From positions 1 to 54,032 of the forward strand of contig JAWKQN010000025.1 of the NCBI GenBank assembly GCA_041390125.1: a stretch of 54,032 bases of DNA. Direction: 5' to 3'. This DNA is from Gemmatimonadota bacterium. Its GTDB lineage: Bacteria; Gemmatimonadota; Gemmatimonadetes; Longimicrobiales; Gaopeijiaceae. The notes beneath the pieces are model-generated. The model made no database searches. It was given only the letters and a program-made list of their open reading frames with translations, and was not told the origin of the DNA. The translations under genes and the position numbers were made by a program. Numbering within the stretch: position 1 is the first letter of the stretch; each line of letters begins with the position of its first letter. Positions 24,895 to 35,070 of this stretch are shown in pieces.

Positions 24895-24954
24895 CCCAAC
24901 CCGCCCGCCCCGCCTCGTTTCCCCGGACCGGCCGCGCCCCTACCATGGGGCGCC

Positions 24955-26217
24955 ATGCGCCCACCCGGACTCTCCACCCGTAGCGCCCTCGCCCTCGCCG
25001 CCCTGATCGGGCTGTCGGCCGTGCTGGACCGTCCCGCCGTCGTCGACGTCCGCACCGGTCTCCCGCCGGCCGACGCCGTCCTGGTCCGGCCGCCCGCGTA
25101 CGTGCTGCTGTCCCCCGTGGCCGCCGTCCTGGACAGCCTGTCCCTGCTCGCGCTGTCCCAGCACATCGCGCTGCTGCTCTCCGTGCTGGTCGCGTTCGGC
25201 CTCTGGCGCTGGCGGCGGCGGCCGGCCCACCGCACGTGGGGACGGGCCCTCCTGGTGGAGCCGGCCGCCACCCTGGGCTGCCTGGCCGTGCTGGTGGGGA
25301 TCTACGCCGTGATGACCTTCGTCCCGCGGCCCGTCCCGCGGCTGGAGGTCCTCGACCCCGACCTGCTGGTCGTCGACTTCCATTCCCACACGGAGCACTC
25401 CCACGACGTCGGGCCGCGCTATCCGGTGGAATGGAACCGCCGCGTCCATGTGCGCGGCGGGTTCGACGCCGCGTTCCTCACCGATCACGGCGGCTGGGAC
25501 GGCATCCCCGAGGCCCTCGCCTCGAACCCGGCCACGGCCGGTGAGGGGTTCGTGCTGCTCGTGGGCTCCGAGCTCTGGCTCGGGCGGGAGAACACGCTCG
25601 CCCTCGGGGACTCGCTCACGTACCGGCCACGGCTCGACAGCCTGGGCATCCGGATCCTGCCCGAGCGCGGTGCGCCCCCCGAGGGCACGCGGCCCACGCT
25701 GCTGCTGACGCTGCCGGCCCGACGCCCGGCCGAGGCGGTGGGCTGGAGCCCGGACGAGCCCTGGGGACTCGTGGGCCTGGAGGTCAACGACGCCTCACCC
25801 AAGGGGCTGGAGCAGGGCCGCGGCGAACGGGCGCTGCTTCTCGCGGTTGCCGAGCGCGAGGACCTGGCGCTGGTCTCCGGCTCCAACAACCACGGCGCGG
25901 GACAGACGGCAGCGGCGTGGACGCTGCTACGCATCCCCGGCTGGCGCGACCGGAGTCCGGCCGAGCTGGAGCGCACCATCGCCGATCGGCTCCACCGGGA
26001 GCGGGCCGGAGCCACCCGGGTGATCGAGCGGACCCTCCCGTTCCCCCGCCCGTGGGCGGCGGTCGCGTTGACGGCGCTGACCTGGCCCTGGCACGTCCTG
26101 GCGAGCCTCTCCCAAACGGAGCGGCTGGTCTGGCTGTTGTACGGGACGGGGCTCTGGGCCGTAGGTTCGATCCGGACCCGTCGCGGAGCCGGACCAGACC
26201 GGCCGCTCCGCGGGTAG
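24955..26217 (+). CDS. Membrane protein with PHP-type metal-dependent phosphoesterase domain
   Basis: A 420-residue protein. Two or three hydrophobic segments occupy about residues 10-130 (LALAALIGLSAVL, HIALLLSVLVAFGLW, LGCLAVLVGIYAVMTFV), and another lies near 365-400. Between them is a PHP domain: DFHSHTEHSHD at 141-151 (metal ligands His143, His145), AFLTDHGGWDG, VGSEL, and a late SNNHG. PHP domains are metal-dependent phosphoesterases; here the site probably faces outside the cytoplasm. The start was taken as the ATG at 24955, with a weak ribosome site. It begins 60 bp after the precursor's terminator, and no functional link to the lasso pathway is evident. Confidence 0.82.
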   Translation: MRPPGLSTRSALALAALIGLSAVLDRPAVVDVRTGLPPADAVLVRPPAYVLLSPVAAVLDSLSLLALSQHIALLLSVLVAFGLWRWRRRPAHRTWGRALLVEPAATLGCLAVLVGIYAVMTFVPRPVPRLEVLDPDLLVVDFHSHTEHSHDVGPRYPVEWNRRVHVRGGFDAAFLTDHGGWDGIPEALASNPATAGEGFVLLVGSELWLGRENTLALGDSLTYRPRLDSLGIRILPERGAPPEGTRPTLLLTLPARRPAEAVGWSPDEPWGLVGLEVNDASPKGLEQGRGERALLLAVAEREDLALVSGSNNHGAGQTAAAWTLLRIPGWRDRSPAELERTIADRLHRERAGATRVIERTLPFPRPWAAVALTALTWPWHVLASLSQTERLVWLLYGTGLWAVGSIRTRRGAGPDRPLRG

Positions 26218-26353
26218 TCCAGAATCCGGGCCGCTCGCCCCGCCAGGGGCGCTGGCGTGACGGGCCGGACAAACGTGACGCCCGGCAGCGCGTCGAACCC
26301 GGAACCACCAGGCGCGCCCGGCGCGTCGTCGCTCCGATCGCGAGAGGCCCCGC

Positions 26354-28633
26354 GTGCTCGAAGATCTCGCCCAGTTCCTCTTCAAGTACCGCCCGGTACT
26401 GTTTCGGGAGGGCGAGATCCATCTGGCCGCGCCGGGGTGGGTCTGGATCCTCACGCTCGGGACGGCCCTCGCGCTGCTGGCCGCCGCCACCTACCGCCTG
26501 GCCCGGGGTCGCAGCAGCCGGCGCGATCGGGTCGTCCTCACCGCGCTGCGCGCCGGCATCCTGGGCGTCCTGATCTTCGCGCTGCTCAAACCCACGCTGG
26601 TGCTCACGCGCGTCATCCCCGAGCGCAACTTCGTGGGCATCCTGGTCGACGATTCCCGCAGCATGCGGATCGACGATGGCAGCGGCGTGTCGCGCGCGGA
26701 CGCGGCCCTGGCCCAGGTCACCCTGGACGAAGGCTCCCTCCTGAGCGAGCTGGACGAGCGCTTCGGCGTGCGCGTCTTCCGCTTCTCCGACGTCGCGCAG
26801 CGGATCGACTCGCTCTCCGATCTGGGCTTCTCCGGTCGTCGCACGGATCTGGCCGGCGCGCTGGACCACGTGCGCGAGGAGCTGGCGGGGGTGCCCTTGT
26901 CGGGCCTGGTGGTGTTGAGCGACGGGGCCGACAACGGGGAACGCCCGCTGCAGGACGCGCTGCTGCCGCTGAAGGCCGCGGGCGTTCCGGTCTTCACGGT
27001 GGGGATCGGCGAGGAGAGCCTCCCGGCCGACGTGCAGGTCACGCGCGTGGAGACCCCACGGGAGGTCCTGCGCGGCACGTCCGTGGTGGTCGACGTCGTG
27101 CTGACCCACACCGGCTACACGGGGCGCACGGTACCGTTGGTGGTCGAGGACGACGGGCGCGTGGTGGCCACGCAGGACGTGGAGCTCGGGCGTTCGGGCG
27201 AGCCGTCCACGGTGCGCGTCCATTTCCAGACCAGCGATCGCGGCCCCCGCGTGTTCCGCTTCCGTGTGCCGGTCCAGGAGGGCGAGCGCGTCGCCGAGAA
27301 CAACGCCCAGGACGCCCTCGTGGTGGTGGCGGACGCGACCCGTGACGTGCTGTTCTTCGAAGGCGTGCCGCGTCCCGAGCTCACCTTCGTGGCGCGCGCG
27401 CTCGCCGGGGATGGCAACGTGCGCACCGTGCGTCTGACCCGCACGGCCGAATCGAAGTATCTGCGCCAGTCCGTCCGGGACAGCGTGGAGCTGTTGGGTG
27501 GATTCCCCAACACGCGCGAAGTGCTCTTCGACTACGACGCGCTCGTGCTGGGCAGCGTGGAGGCCAGCCAGTTCACGTCGGACCAGCTGCAGATGGTGGC
27601 CGACTTCGTGAGCGAGCGCGGCGGCGGCCTCCTGGTCGTGGGCGGCAAGCGGGCTCTGGCCGAGGGTGGGTTCCGGGGCACGCCCCTGGAGGATGCGCTC
27701 CCGGTGGTGCTGGAGGAGCCCGCCGGTGGCGAGCCTGCGTTCGCGACGGGTCTGCAGGTCCGGCCCACCCGCGCCGGTGCCTCCCATCCCATCACCCAGA
27801 TCGTTCCGGAAGGCACGGACCTCGAGGAGGCCTGGGCCTCCCTGCCCGCGCTTTCCAGCTACAACCCGGTGCACGACGTCAAACCCGGCGCCACCACGCT
27901 CCTCACGGCGGACGCCGCCGACGGGGAGCGGGTCGTCCTGGCCTTCCAGCGCTACGGCCGCGGCAAGTCCCTGACGTTCGCGGTGGAGGACTCGTGGCAG
28001 TGGCAGATGGGGTTCGAGGTGCCGCTCGAGGATCAGCGCTTCGAGACCTTCTGGCGCCAGCTGCTGCGTTGGCTCGTGGACGGGGTGCCGGAACGCCTGG
28101 AGACCCGACTGCCGAGTGACCGGGTCGAGCCCGGCCGTTCCGTGCTCGTGCAGGCCGAGCTGGCCGACTCCGGGTTCGTGGAGATGAATGGAGCCGACGT
28201 CTCCGCCACCGTCGTCGGCCCGGGCGGTGAGGAGCACCAGGTGACCATGGACTGGACCGTCGAGCGGGACGGCCTCTACGCCGCCGACGTGGAGACCTCC
28301 GAGCCGGGGCTGTACCGCATCGTCGTGGATGCCGCGCGTGAGGGCAGCAGCCTCGGCAACGACACCGTCTATGTGCGCGCAGAGGAAAGCCAGGCGGAGT
28401 TCTTCGATTCCGGCATGAAGTCCGCCCTGCTGCGGCGCGTGGCCGACGAGACCGGAGGCCGCTTCTACACCCCCGCCACGCTGGCGTCCCTCCCCGAGGA
28501 CCTGCAGTACACCGGCGGCGGGGTCACGCAGATCGAGGAGCAGGACCTCTGGGACATGCCGATCGTGTTCCTCGCCCTGCTCCTGCTCATCGCGGCGGAG
28601 TGGGGACTGCGCCGCGCCCGGGAGCTCGCCTGA
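26354..28633 (+). CDS. Membrane VWA / glutamine-amidotransferase-like protein of a MoxR cluster
   Basis: A 759-residue protein starting at GTG. Two N-terminal helices (about 28-46 and 62-82) precede a VWA-like domain with the MIDAS motif DDSRSM near residue 99 and VVLSDGADNG. A middle beta domain (about 225-325) follows, then a class I amidotransferase-like fold (DYDALVLGSVEASQF, GGGLLVVGGKRALAEGG) with no clear catalytic Cys. A C-terminal helix (MPIVFLALLLLIAAEWGL) anchors the end. It heads an eight-gene run and overlaps the next gene by 1 bp (TGATG). Such proteins accompany MoxR ATPases and probably form an envelope complex. Confidence 0.85.
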   Translation: MLEDLAQFLFKYRPVLFREGEIHLAAPGWVWILTLGTALALLAAATYRLARGRSSRRDRVVLTALRAGILGVLIFALLKPTLVLTRVIPERNFVGILVDDSRSMRIDDGSGVSRADAALAQVTLDEGSLLSELDERFGVRVFRFSDVAQRIDSLSDLGFSGRRTDLAGALDHVREELAGVPLSGLVVLSDGADNGERPLQDALLPLKAAGVPVFTVGIGEESLPADVQVTRVETPREVLRGTSVVVDVVLTHTGYTGRTVPLVVEDDGRVVATQDVELGRSGEPSTVRVHFQTSDRGPRVFRFRVPVQEGERVAENNAQDALVVVADATRDVLFFEGVPRPELTFVARALAGDGNVRTVRLTRTAESKYLRQSVRDSVELLGGFPNTREVLFDYDALVLGSVEASQFTSDQLQMVADFVSERGGGLLVVGGKRALAEGGFRGTPLEDALPVVLEEPAGGEPAFATGLQVRPTRAGASHPITQIVPEGTDLEEAWASLPALSSYNPVHDVKPGATTLLTADAADGERVVLAFQRYGRGKSLTFAVEDSWQWQMGFEVPLEDQRFETFWRQLLRWLVDGVPERLETRLPSDRVEPGRSVLVQAELADSGFVEMNGADVSATVVGPGGEEHQVTMDWTVERDGLYAADVETSEPGLYRIVVDAAREGSSLGNDTVYVRAEESQAEFFDSGMKSALLRRVADETGGRFYTPATLASLPEDLQYTGGGVTQIEEQDLWDMPIVFLALLLLIAAEWGLRRARELA

Positions 28634-29604
28634 TGAGAACCCTGCCCGCTGTGCTCACGCTCGCGCTGGCGCTCGTGGCGCCCGCGGCTGCCCGGGCCCA
28701 GGAGACGCACTGGCTGATCGTCTCCGGACTCGGGGGCGAGCCGGAGTACCGCGACCTGTTCCGGGACTGGGGCACCCGCCTCGCCACGGTCGCGCGTTCC
28801 CAGGGATCGTGGGTGCGCTACCTCGGCGAACGCCCGGACGAGGACGCCCGCATCGACGCCGCCCCGCGCAAGGAGGGCCTCGAAGCGGTCTTCGATTCGC
28901 TCGGGACCGCGACCGAGGCGGGCGACGAGGTGGTCGTCGTGCTCATCGGGCACGGCTCCGCCGACGACGGCGGCGCGCGGATCAACCTGCCCGGTCCGGA
29001 CCTGTCGGACGGGGACTTCTCGGAGCTCCTGTCCCGCCTCGAGGGTCGACGCATCGTGTTCGTGAACACGGCCAGCGCGTCCGGCGAGTACGTGCGCACG
29101 CTCTCCGGGCCCGGACGGGTGGTCCTGACCGCGACCCGGAGCTCCGGCGAACGCAACCAGACCCGCTTCGGCGGCTTCTTCGTGGAGGCGCTGGAAGGCG
29201 GCACCGCCGACGCCGACAAGGACGGTCGTGTCTCGGTGCTGGAGGCCTTCCTCTACGCGCGCCGGGAGACGCTGCGCACCTACGAGACCGACAACAAGCT
29301 GGCCACCGAGCACGCCCTGCTCGACGACAATGCCGACGGCCGCGGTTCGGAGGAGCCTTCGCCCACGGCGGAGGACGGCGGCATGGCCGCCACCTTCTAC
29401 CTGGCCCGGACGGGCACGGCGGCGGTCGTCACCGATCCCGCCCTGGCTCCGCTCGTCGCCGAACGGGAGCGCCTCGAGCGCCGCATCGCCGAGCTGCGGC
29501 AGCTGAAGGACTCGATGGAGCCCGCCGAGTACGAACGGCAGCTCGAGGAGCTGCTGCTGGAGCTGGCGCTCGTCAACCGACGCCTCCAGGGAGGCGGCGC
29601 ATGA
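28633..29604 (+). CDS. Exported caspase/legumain-like protein lacking the catalytic cysteine
   Basis: A 323-residue protein with a signal peptide (MRTLPAVLTLALALVAPAAARAQ). The fold of clan CD peptidases is recognisable: VVVVLIGHGS with His107, then IVFVNTASASG at 141-151 where active members read DAC-x-SG. The nucleophile position is Ser148, so it is probably inactive as a Cys protease. Two EF-hand-like loops follow (DADKDGRVSVLE at 193-204 and DDNADGRG near 231). A Glu/Leu-rich coiled coil closes the protein (about 285-320). It overlaps both neighbours by 1 and 4 bp, so it is a fixed part of the MoxR-type operon. Confidence 0.8.
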   Translation: MRTLPAVLTLALALVAPAAARAQETHWLIVSGLGGEPEYRDLFRDWGTRLATVARSQGSWVRYLGERPDEDARIDAAPRKEGLEAVFDSLGTATEAGDEVVVVLIGHGSADDGGARINLPGPDLSDGDFSELLSRLEGRRIVFVNTASASGEYVRTLSGPGRVVLTATRSSGERNQTRFGGFFVEALEGGTADADKDGRVSVLEAFLYARRETLRTYETDNKLATEHALLDDNADGRGSEEPSPTAEDGGMAATFYLARTGTAAVVTDPALAPLVAERERLERRIAELRQLKDSMEPAEYERQLEELLLELALVNRRLQGGGA

Positions 29605-32192
29605 GACGATCCCGTTCGCACCGCCGTCTCGTGGCGCTCGTGCTCGGCACGCTCCTGCCCGCTGCGTGCGCGGCCCAGCAGGAGGCGACCCTGGAAGGCG
29701 CCCGCGCCGCCGAGCGTGCCGGGCGCTACGACCAGGCGCTCTCCCTGTACGAACGGCTGGACGACGGCTCCGCCGCGTCCACCGAGGCCCGCGCGGGGCG
29801 CCTCGACGTGTTGTTGCTCACCGGTCGGTACGCAGAAGCCGCGGAGTTGGCGGGGACGGACGTGCGTCTGGCCACCCGTCGCGCCCGCGCGCTCCTCGCC
29901 CAGGGCTTCCACGAGGAGGCCGCGCAGGCGCTGGACGCGGCCGTCGCGGCGGATGTGCCGGATGCGCTGGCTGCGCGCGTGCTGCGGGGCGAGCTCTACC
30001 GGATGCGGGGCGAGCTGGACCGGGCCCGCGCCACCTGGGACGGGCTCATCGACGCCTACAACCGCGGCCGCCCGCTGGATGCGCAGGACCTGGTCGCGGT
30101 GGGGACGGCCGTCCGCCGGCTCGGGGCATGGGAGTCCGTCTACTTCCACGATGCGGTCAAGGCATACGACGAGGCGATCGCGGCCGATCCCGGACTGGCC
30201 GAGGCGCAGGTCGCGATGGCCACCCTCTTCCTGGACAAGTACGACTCGGGCGAGGCCAAGCAGATCCTGGACGGGCTGCTCGAGCGCAACGCCCGCCATC
30301 CCGAGGCGCTGCTGGCGCAGGCACGGGCGCTGCACTTCGACGGGTCGGGCCAGGCCGAGGTGCGGGCCCGGGAGGCCCTCGAGGTCAACCCCGACCTGGT
30401 CGAGGCCCGGGTGTTCCTGGCGCGGCTGGCGCTGGAATCCGAGGACGAGGCGGGCGCCATCGGCGAGGCGCAGACGGCGCTGGGCGTCGATTCCACCTCG
30501 TTGGAAGCGCTCTCCGTGCTGGCGGCAGCGCACTGGCTGGAGGGAGACAGCGCGGCCTTCCACGAGGTGGAGGCGCGCGTGCTCGCCCTCAATCCCCGGT
30601 ACTCCGCGCTCTACACGGATCTGGCGGACCTGGCCGCGCAGCGTCGTCTGTACGCGAGCGCCGCCGACCTCGCGCGCCGCGCGGTGGCGCTCGACGCGCG
30701 CGACTGGGAAGGTCACGGCCACCTGGGGCTCAACCTGCTCCGCATCGGGGCCATCGACGAGGGACGCACCGCGCTCGAGGCCGCCTTCGCGGGCGACCCG
30801 TTCAACGTGTGGTTCAAGAACACCCTGGACCTGCTCGACACGTTCGAGCACTACGACGTGATCCCCACCGAGCACTTCCGGGTGGTGCTGCACGAACGGG
30901 AGTCGGCCGCCCTCGCGCCGTACGTGACCGACATGGCCGAGCGCGCCTATGCGGCCCTCGAGGAGCGCTATGGCATCGAGCCCCCGACCCCCATCCGCCT
31001 CGAGGTCTATCCCGACCATGCCGACTTCTCGGTCCGCACGGTGGGGCTGTCCGGGATCGGAGCGCTCGGTGTGAGCTTCGGACCCGTCCTGGCCATGGAC
31101 TCGCCGTCGGCCCAACCCCGTGGGGACTTCAACTGGGCGTCCACGCTGTGGCACGAGGTCGCGCACTCCTTCCACATGGCGGTGTCGGAGAACCGCGTGC
31201 CGCGCTGGTTCACCGAGGGTCTGGCCGTCCACGAGCAGCGACGCGCCACGGCCGGGTGGGGGTTCGCGCCGAGCCCCATGTTCCTCCACATGTTCCAGGA
31301 GGGGGGTCTCCGTCCGCTCAGTGAGCTGAACGAAGGCTTCATGCAGCCGCGCTCACCGCAGGAGGTACCCTTCTCCTACCTGCTGGCGTCGATCGGCATC
31401 GAGTGGATCGAGGAGCAGGCCGGGTTCGAGGGCATCCGCGCGTTCCTCGTGGGCTACCGCGACGGCAAGGACACCGGGACCCTGATCCGCGAGGTCACCG
31501 GGATGGAGACCGGAGACGTCGACGAGGCGTTCGATCGCTACGTGCGTGAGCGGTACGGACACGCCCTGGACGCCACGCGTCCCCGCCCGGGGGCGGAGCG
31601 GCTCGGTGCCGCCCATCCGGACGACTTCAGCGCCCAGCTGCAGGAGGGCCAGCGCCTCCTCCAGGACGGCGACCTGGACGGCGCACGCACGGCGCTGGAG
31701 CGCGCCGCGGAGCTGTTCCCGGAGTACGGCGGTCCGGATGGGCCCTTCTGGCAGCTCGCGCGTCTGGAGGAGCAGGCCCAGCGTCCGGAGCGCGCCATCG
31801 CCCACGCCGAGCGGCTGCTCACGGTCAACGAGAGCCACGTGGACGGCGCCACGTTGCTGGCCCGCCTGGAGGCGCAGACGGGGGACACGACCGGCGCCAT
31901 CCAGGCGTGGGAGCGGGTCCTGGAGATCACGCCCCTGGAGGCCGAGCCCCACGCGCAGCTGGCGGCCCTGCTGGAGGCGCGGGAGCGCTGGTCCGACGCC
32001 GCCCGGGAGCGGGCCGCCGTCGTGGCGCTCGACCCTGCGGACCGTGCCGAGGCCTTCTACCGGCTCGCGGAAGCGCGCTTCCGTGCCGGACAGATCGCGG
32101 AAGCCCGCAGCGCCGTGCTCTCGGCGCTCGAGATCGCGCCTTCGTACGGGCCGGCCCTCGACCTCCTGCTGCGCATCCGGGGGACCGGATGA
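29601..32192 (+). CDS. TPR-rich exported protein with gluzincin metalloprotease domain
   Basis: An 863-residue protein. The start carries a signal peptide, possibly a lipoprotein type (PAACAAQQ, though Pro at -3 is unusual). Residues about 30-420 and 680-860 are TPR-like helical repeats rich in Ala, Leu and Glu. Between them is a peptidase_MA-like zinc domain with HEVAH at 518-522 and the third ligand Glu539 in RWFTEGLAVHE. The domain begins near EHFRVVLHERES. TPR arrays usually bind partner proteins, so it may recruit or process envelope proteins. It overlaps the pseudo-caspase and DUF4159 genes by 4 bp each. Confidence 0.87.
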   Translation: MRRSRSHRRLVALVLGTLLPAACAAQQEATLEGARAAERAGRYDQALSLYERLDDGSAASTEARAGRLDVLLLTGRYAEAAELAGTDVRLATRRARALLAQGFHEEAAQALDAAVAADVPDALAARVLRGELYRMRGELDRARATWDGLIDAYNRGRPLDAQDLVAVGTAVRRLGAWESVYFHDAVKAYDEAIAADPGLAEAQVAMATLFLDKYDSGEAKQILDGLLERNARHPEALLAQARALHFDGSGQAEVRAREALEVNPDLVEARVFLARLALESEDEAGAIGEAQTALGVDSTSLEALSVLAAAHWLEGDSAAFHEVEARVLALNPRYSALYTDLADLAAQRRLYASAADLARRAVALDARDWEGHGHLGLNLLRIGAIDEGRTALEAAFAGDPFNVWFKNTLDLLDTFEHYDVIPTEHFRVVLHERESAALAPYVTDMAERAYAALEERYGIEPPTPIRLEVYPDHADFSVRTVGLSGIGALGVSFGPVLAMDSPSAQPRGDFNWASTLWHEVAHSFHMAVSENRVPRWFTEGLAVHEQRRATAGWGFAPSPMFLHMFQEGGLRPLSELNEGFMQPRSPQEVPFSYLLASIGIEWIEEQAGFEGIRAFLVGYRDGKDTGTLIREVTGMETGDVDEAFDRYVRERYGHALDATRPRPGAERLGAAHPDDFSAQLQEGQRLLQDGDLDGARTALERAAELFPEYGGPDGPFWQLARLEEQAQRPERAIAHAERLLTVNESHVDGATLLARLEAQTGDTTGAIQAWERVLEITPLEAEPHAQLAALLEARERWSDAARERAAVVALDPADRAEAFYRLAEARFRAGQIAEARSAVLSALEIAPSYGPALDLLLRIRGTG

Positions 32193-32992
32193 CGGCGCTC
32201 CGGTGGCTCCTGGCGCTGGGCACCCTCGGCGCGGCCGGCGGGGCGGCGGTGCACGCGCGTCCGGCCCCGGCGCCCGCAGCGGACGTCGCCGCGCGCGACG
32301 CCGGGGTGCAGGAAGGTTCGGACTACACGGGCCAGTTCACGTTCGTCCGCATCCGCGTGCAGGACGACCTGCGCAGCTTCGGGCGGCGCGGCCGCGGCGA
32401 GCCTCCCTGGGCGCACGACTATCCGCGCGCCGAGCGCAACTTCCTCCGCATCCTGGAGGAGACGACGACCGTCGATCGTCATCCGGACGGAACCAAGATC
32501 CTCACCACCGACGATCCGGAGCTGTTCCGCTATCCCGTGGCCTACATCTCGGAGCCGGGCTTCTGGACCGTGACCGACGCCGAGGTGGCGGGGCTCCGGG
32601 AGTGGCTGCTCAAGGGAGGCTTCCTCATCGCGGACGATTTCCGTGGCCGCGACTGGTACCAGTTCGAGGCCGTGATGTCGGAGGCGCTCCCGGATCTCCG
32701 CTTCGTGGAGCTCGACCCGTCCATGGAGGTGTTCGACTCCTTCTTCCGGATCGAGTCGCTGGCGTTCCAGCCTCCGCCGGACTACCGCTTCGACCCGCGA
32801 AGCGGCACGCCCCAGTTCCTGGGCCTGTTCGAGGACAACGATCCCACGAAGCGCCTCATGGTCGTGGCCAACTACAACAACGACATCGGCGACTACTGGG
32901 AGTGGTCGGATGCGGGCTTCATCCCGATCGACCTCTCCAACGAGGCCTACAAGCTGGGCGTCAACTACGTGGTCTACGCCCTGACCCACTGA
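32189..32992 (+). CDS. DUF4159 domain protein
   Basis: A 267-residue protein with a hydrophobic lead (LRWLLALGTLGAAGGAAV). DUF4159 spans most of the remainder: FTFVRIRVQDD, WAHDYPRAERNFLRILEETT, LFRYPVAYISEPGFW, and GLREWLLKGGFLIADDF. The fold is related to class I amidotransferases but lacks a visible catalytic Cys/His pair. Family members sit beside MoxR and BatA genes, as here, and their role is unknown. It overlaps the protease gene by 4 bp, and 47 bp separate it from moxR. Confidence 0.88.
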   Translation: MTALRWLLALGTLGAAGGAAVHARPAPAPAADVAARDAGVQEGSDYTGQFTFVRIRVQDDLRSFGRRGRGEPPWAHDYPRAERNFLRILEETTTVDRHPDGTKILTTDDPELFRYPVAYISEPGFWTVTDAEVAGLREWLLKGGFLIADDFRGRDWYQFEAVMSEALPDLRFVELDPSMEVFDSFFRIESLAFQPPPDYRFDPRSGTPQFLGLFEDNDPTKRLMVVANYNNDIGDYWEWSDAGFIPIDLSNEAYKLGVNYVVYALTH

Positions 32993-33039
32993 CCCGACGG
33001 GGCCACCCCGGTCCCCGGAATCACGGCAAGGAGATGACG

Positions 33040-34077
<1,038 letters not shown>

Positions 34078-34079
34078 CG

Positions 34080-35069
34080 GTGGCGAACTCCGCCTCCCGT
34101 CACGAACCGGGCTCCGACGGCGCCACCCATCCGGGTGCGCGTTTCATCGATCCGCGCGCGCTCGCGCGCATCGACAACCTGGAGCTCATGGCCCGGACGG
34201 TGGTGACGGGGTTCCTGAACGGCCTGCACAAGTCCCCCTACCTGGGCTCCTCCCTCGACTTCGCGGAGCATCGCCCCTACCTCCCGGGAGACGACATCCG
34301 CCGCATCGACTGGCGGCTGTTCGCGCGCTCGGACCGCTTCTACGTCAAGCTCTTCGAGGCGGAGACCAACGCGAACTTCGTGGCCGCGTTGGATGTGTCG
34401 CGTTCCATGGACTACGGGAGCACGGGCGTCACCAAGCTGGACTACGCGCGCTTCCTGGTGGCCACGCTGACGTACTTCTCCAGCCGGCAGCGCGACCGCA
34501 CCGGCCTGGTGACGTTCGCGGATGACACGCTGATCGACTACGTGCCTCCGTCGGCCAAGCACCTCGACACCATCCTGCACACGCTGGCACGCATCACCCC
34601 CGGCACGTCCACGGCACCGCGCGGCGGGAGCCCCTCCGACGTGGAGGCGCGCTCCGGCGGGCTGGTGCAGACGATGACCCGGGTCGTCGACGCGGTGAAG
34701 CGCCGCGGCATCCTGGTGGTGGTGTCGGACTTCTACGAGCCGTCGGACACGGTCGTGGAGGCGTTGGGACGGGCCCGGTATGCCGGACACGACGTCATCG
34801 CCTTCCATGTCCTCGATCCCACCGAGCTGGAGTTCTCCTTCGACCAGCCGTCCAGCTTCGAGGACCTGGAGAGCGAAGTGCGCATCCCGGTCGTGCCCGA
34901 GCAGCTGCGGTCGAGGTACCAGGAGCTGATCGGCGCGCATACGGCGACGCTCACGCGCGAGCTGCCGCGGGTCCAGATCGACCACGTCCTGGTCGACACA
35001 TCCAAGCCGTTGGACCGGGTGCTCTTCGAGTACCTCGGTCTGCGGGTCAAGCTCGCCAAGGTGCGCTGA
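34080..35069 (+). CDS. DUF58 family VWA-like protein
   Basis: A 329-residue protein starting with GTG 2 bp after the moxR stop. The DUF58 signature EHRPYLPGDDIRRIDWRLFA lies at about 62-81, followed by FYVKLFEAE. The VWA-like fold follows with MIDAS-type ALDVSRSMDYG and VVVSDFYEP. There is no membrane helix. DUF58 proteins are the standard soluble partner of MoxR. It is separated from the BatA-like gene by a single base. Confidence 0.92.
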   Translation: MANSASRHEPGSDGATHPGARFIDPRALARIDNLELMARTVVTGFLNGLHKSPYLGSSLDFAEHRPYLPGDDIRRIDWRLFARSDRFYVKLFEAETNANFVAALDVSRSMDYGSTGVTKLDYARFLVATLTYFSSRQRDRTGLVTFADDTLIDYVPPSAKHLDTILHTLARITPGTSTAPRGGSPSDVEARSGGLVQTMTRVVDAVKRRGILVVVSDFYEPSDTVVEALGRARYAGHDVIAFHVLDPTELEFSFDQPSSFEDLESEVRIPVVPEQLRSRYQELIGAHTATLTRELPRVQIDHVLVDTSKPLDRVLFEYLGLRVKLAKVR

Positions 35070-35070
35070 G

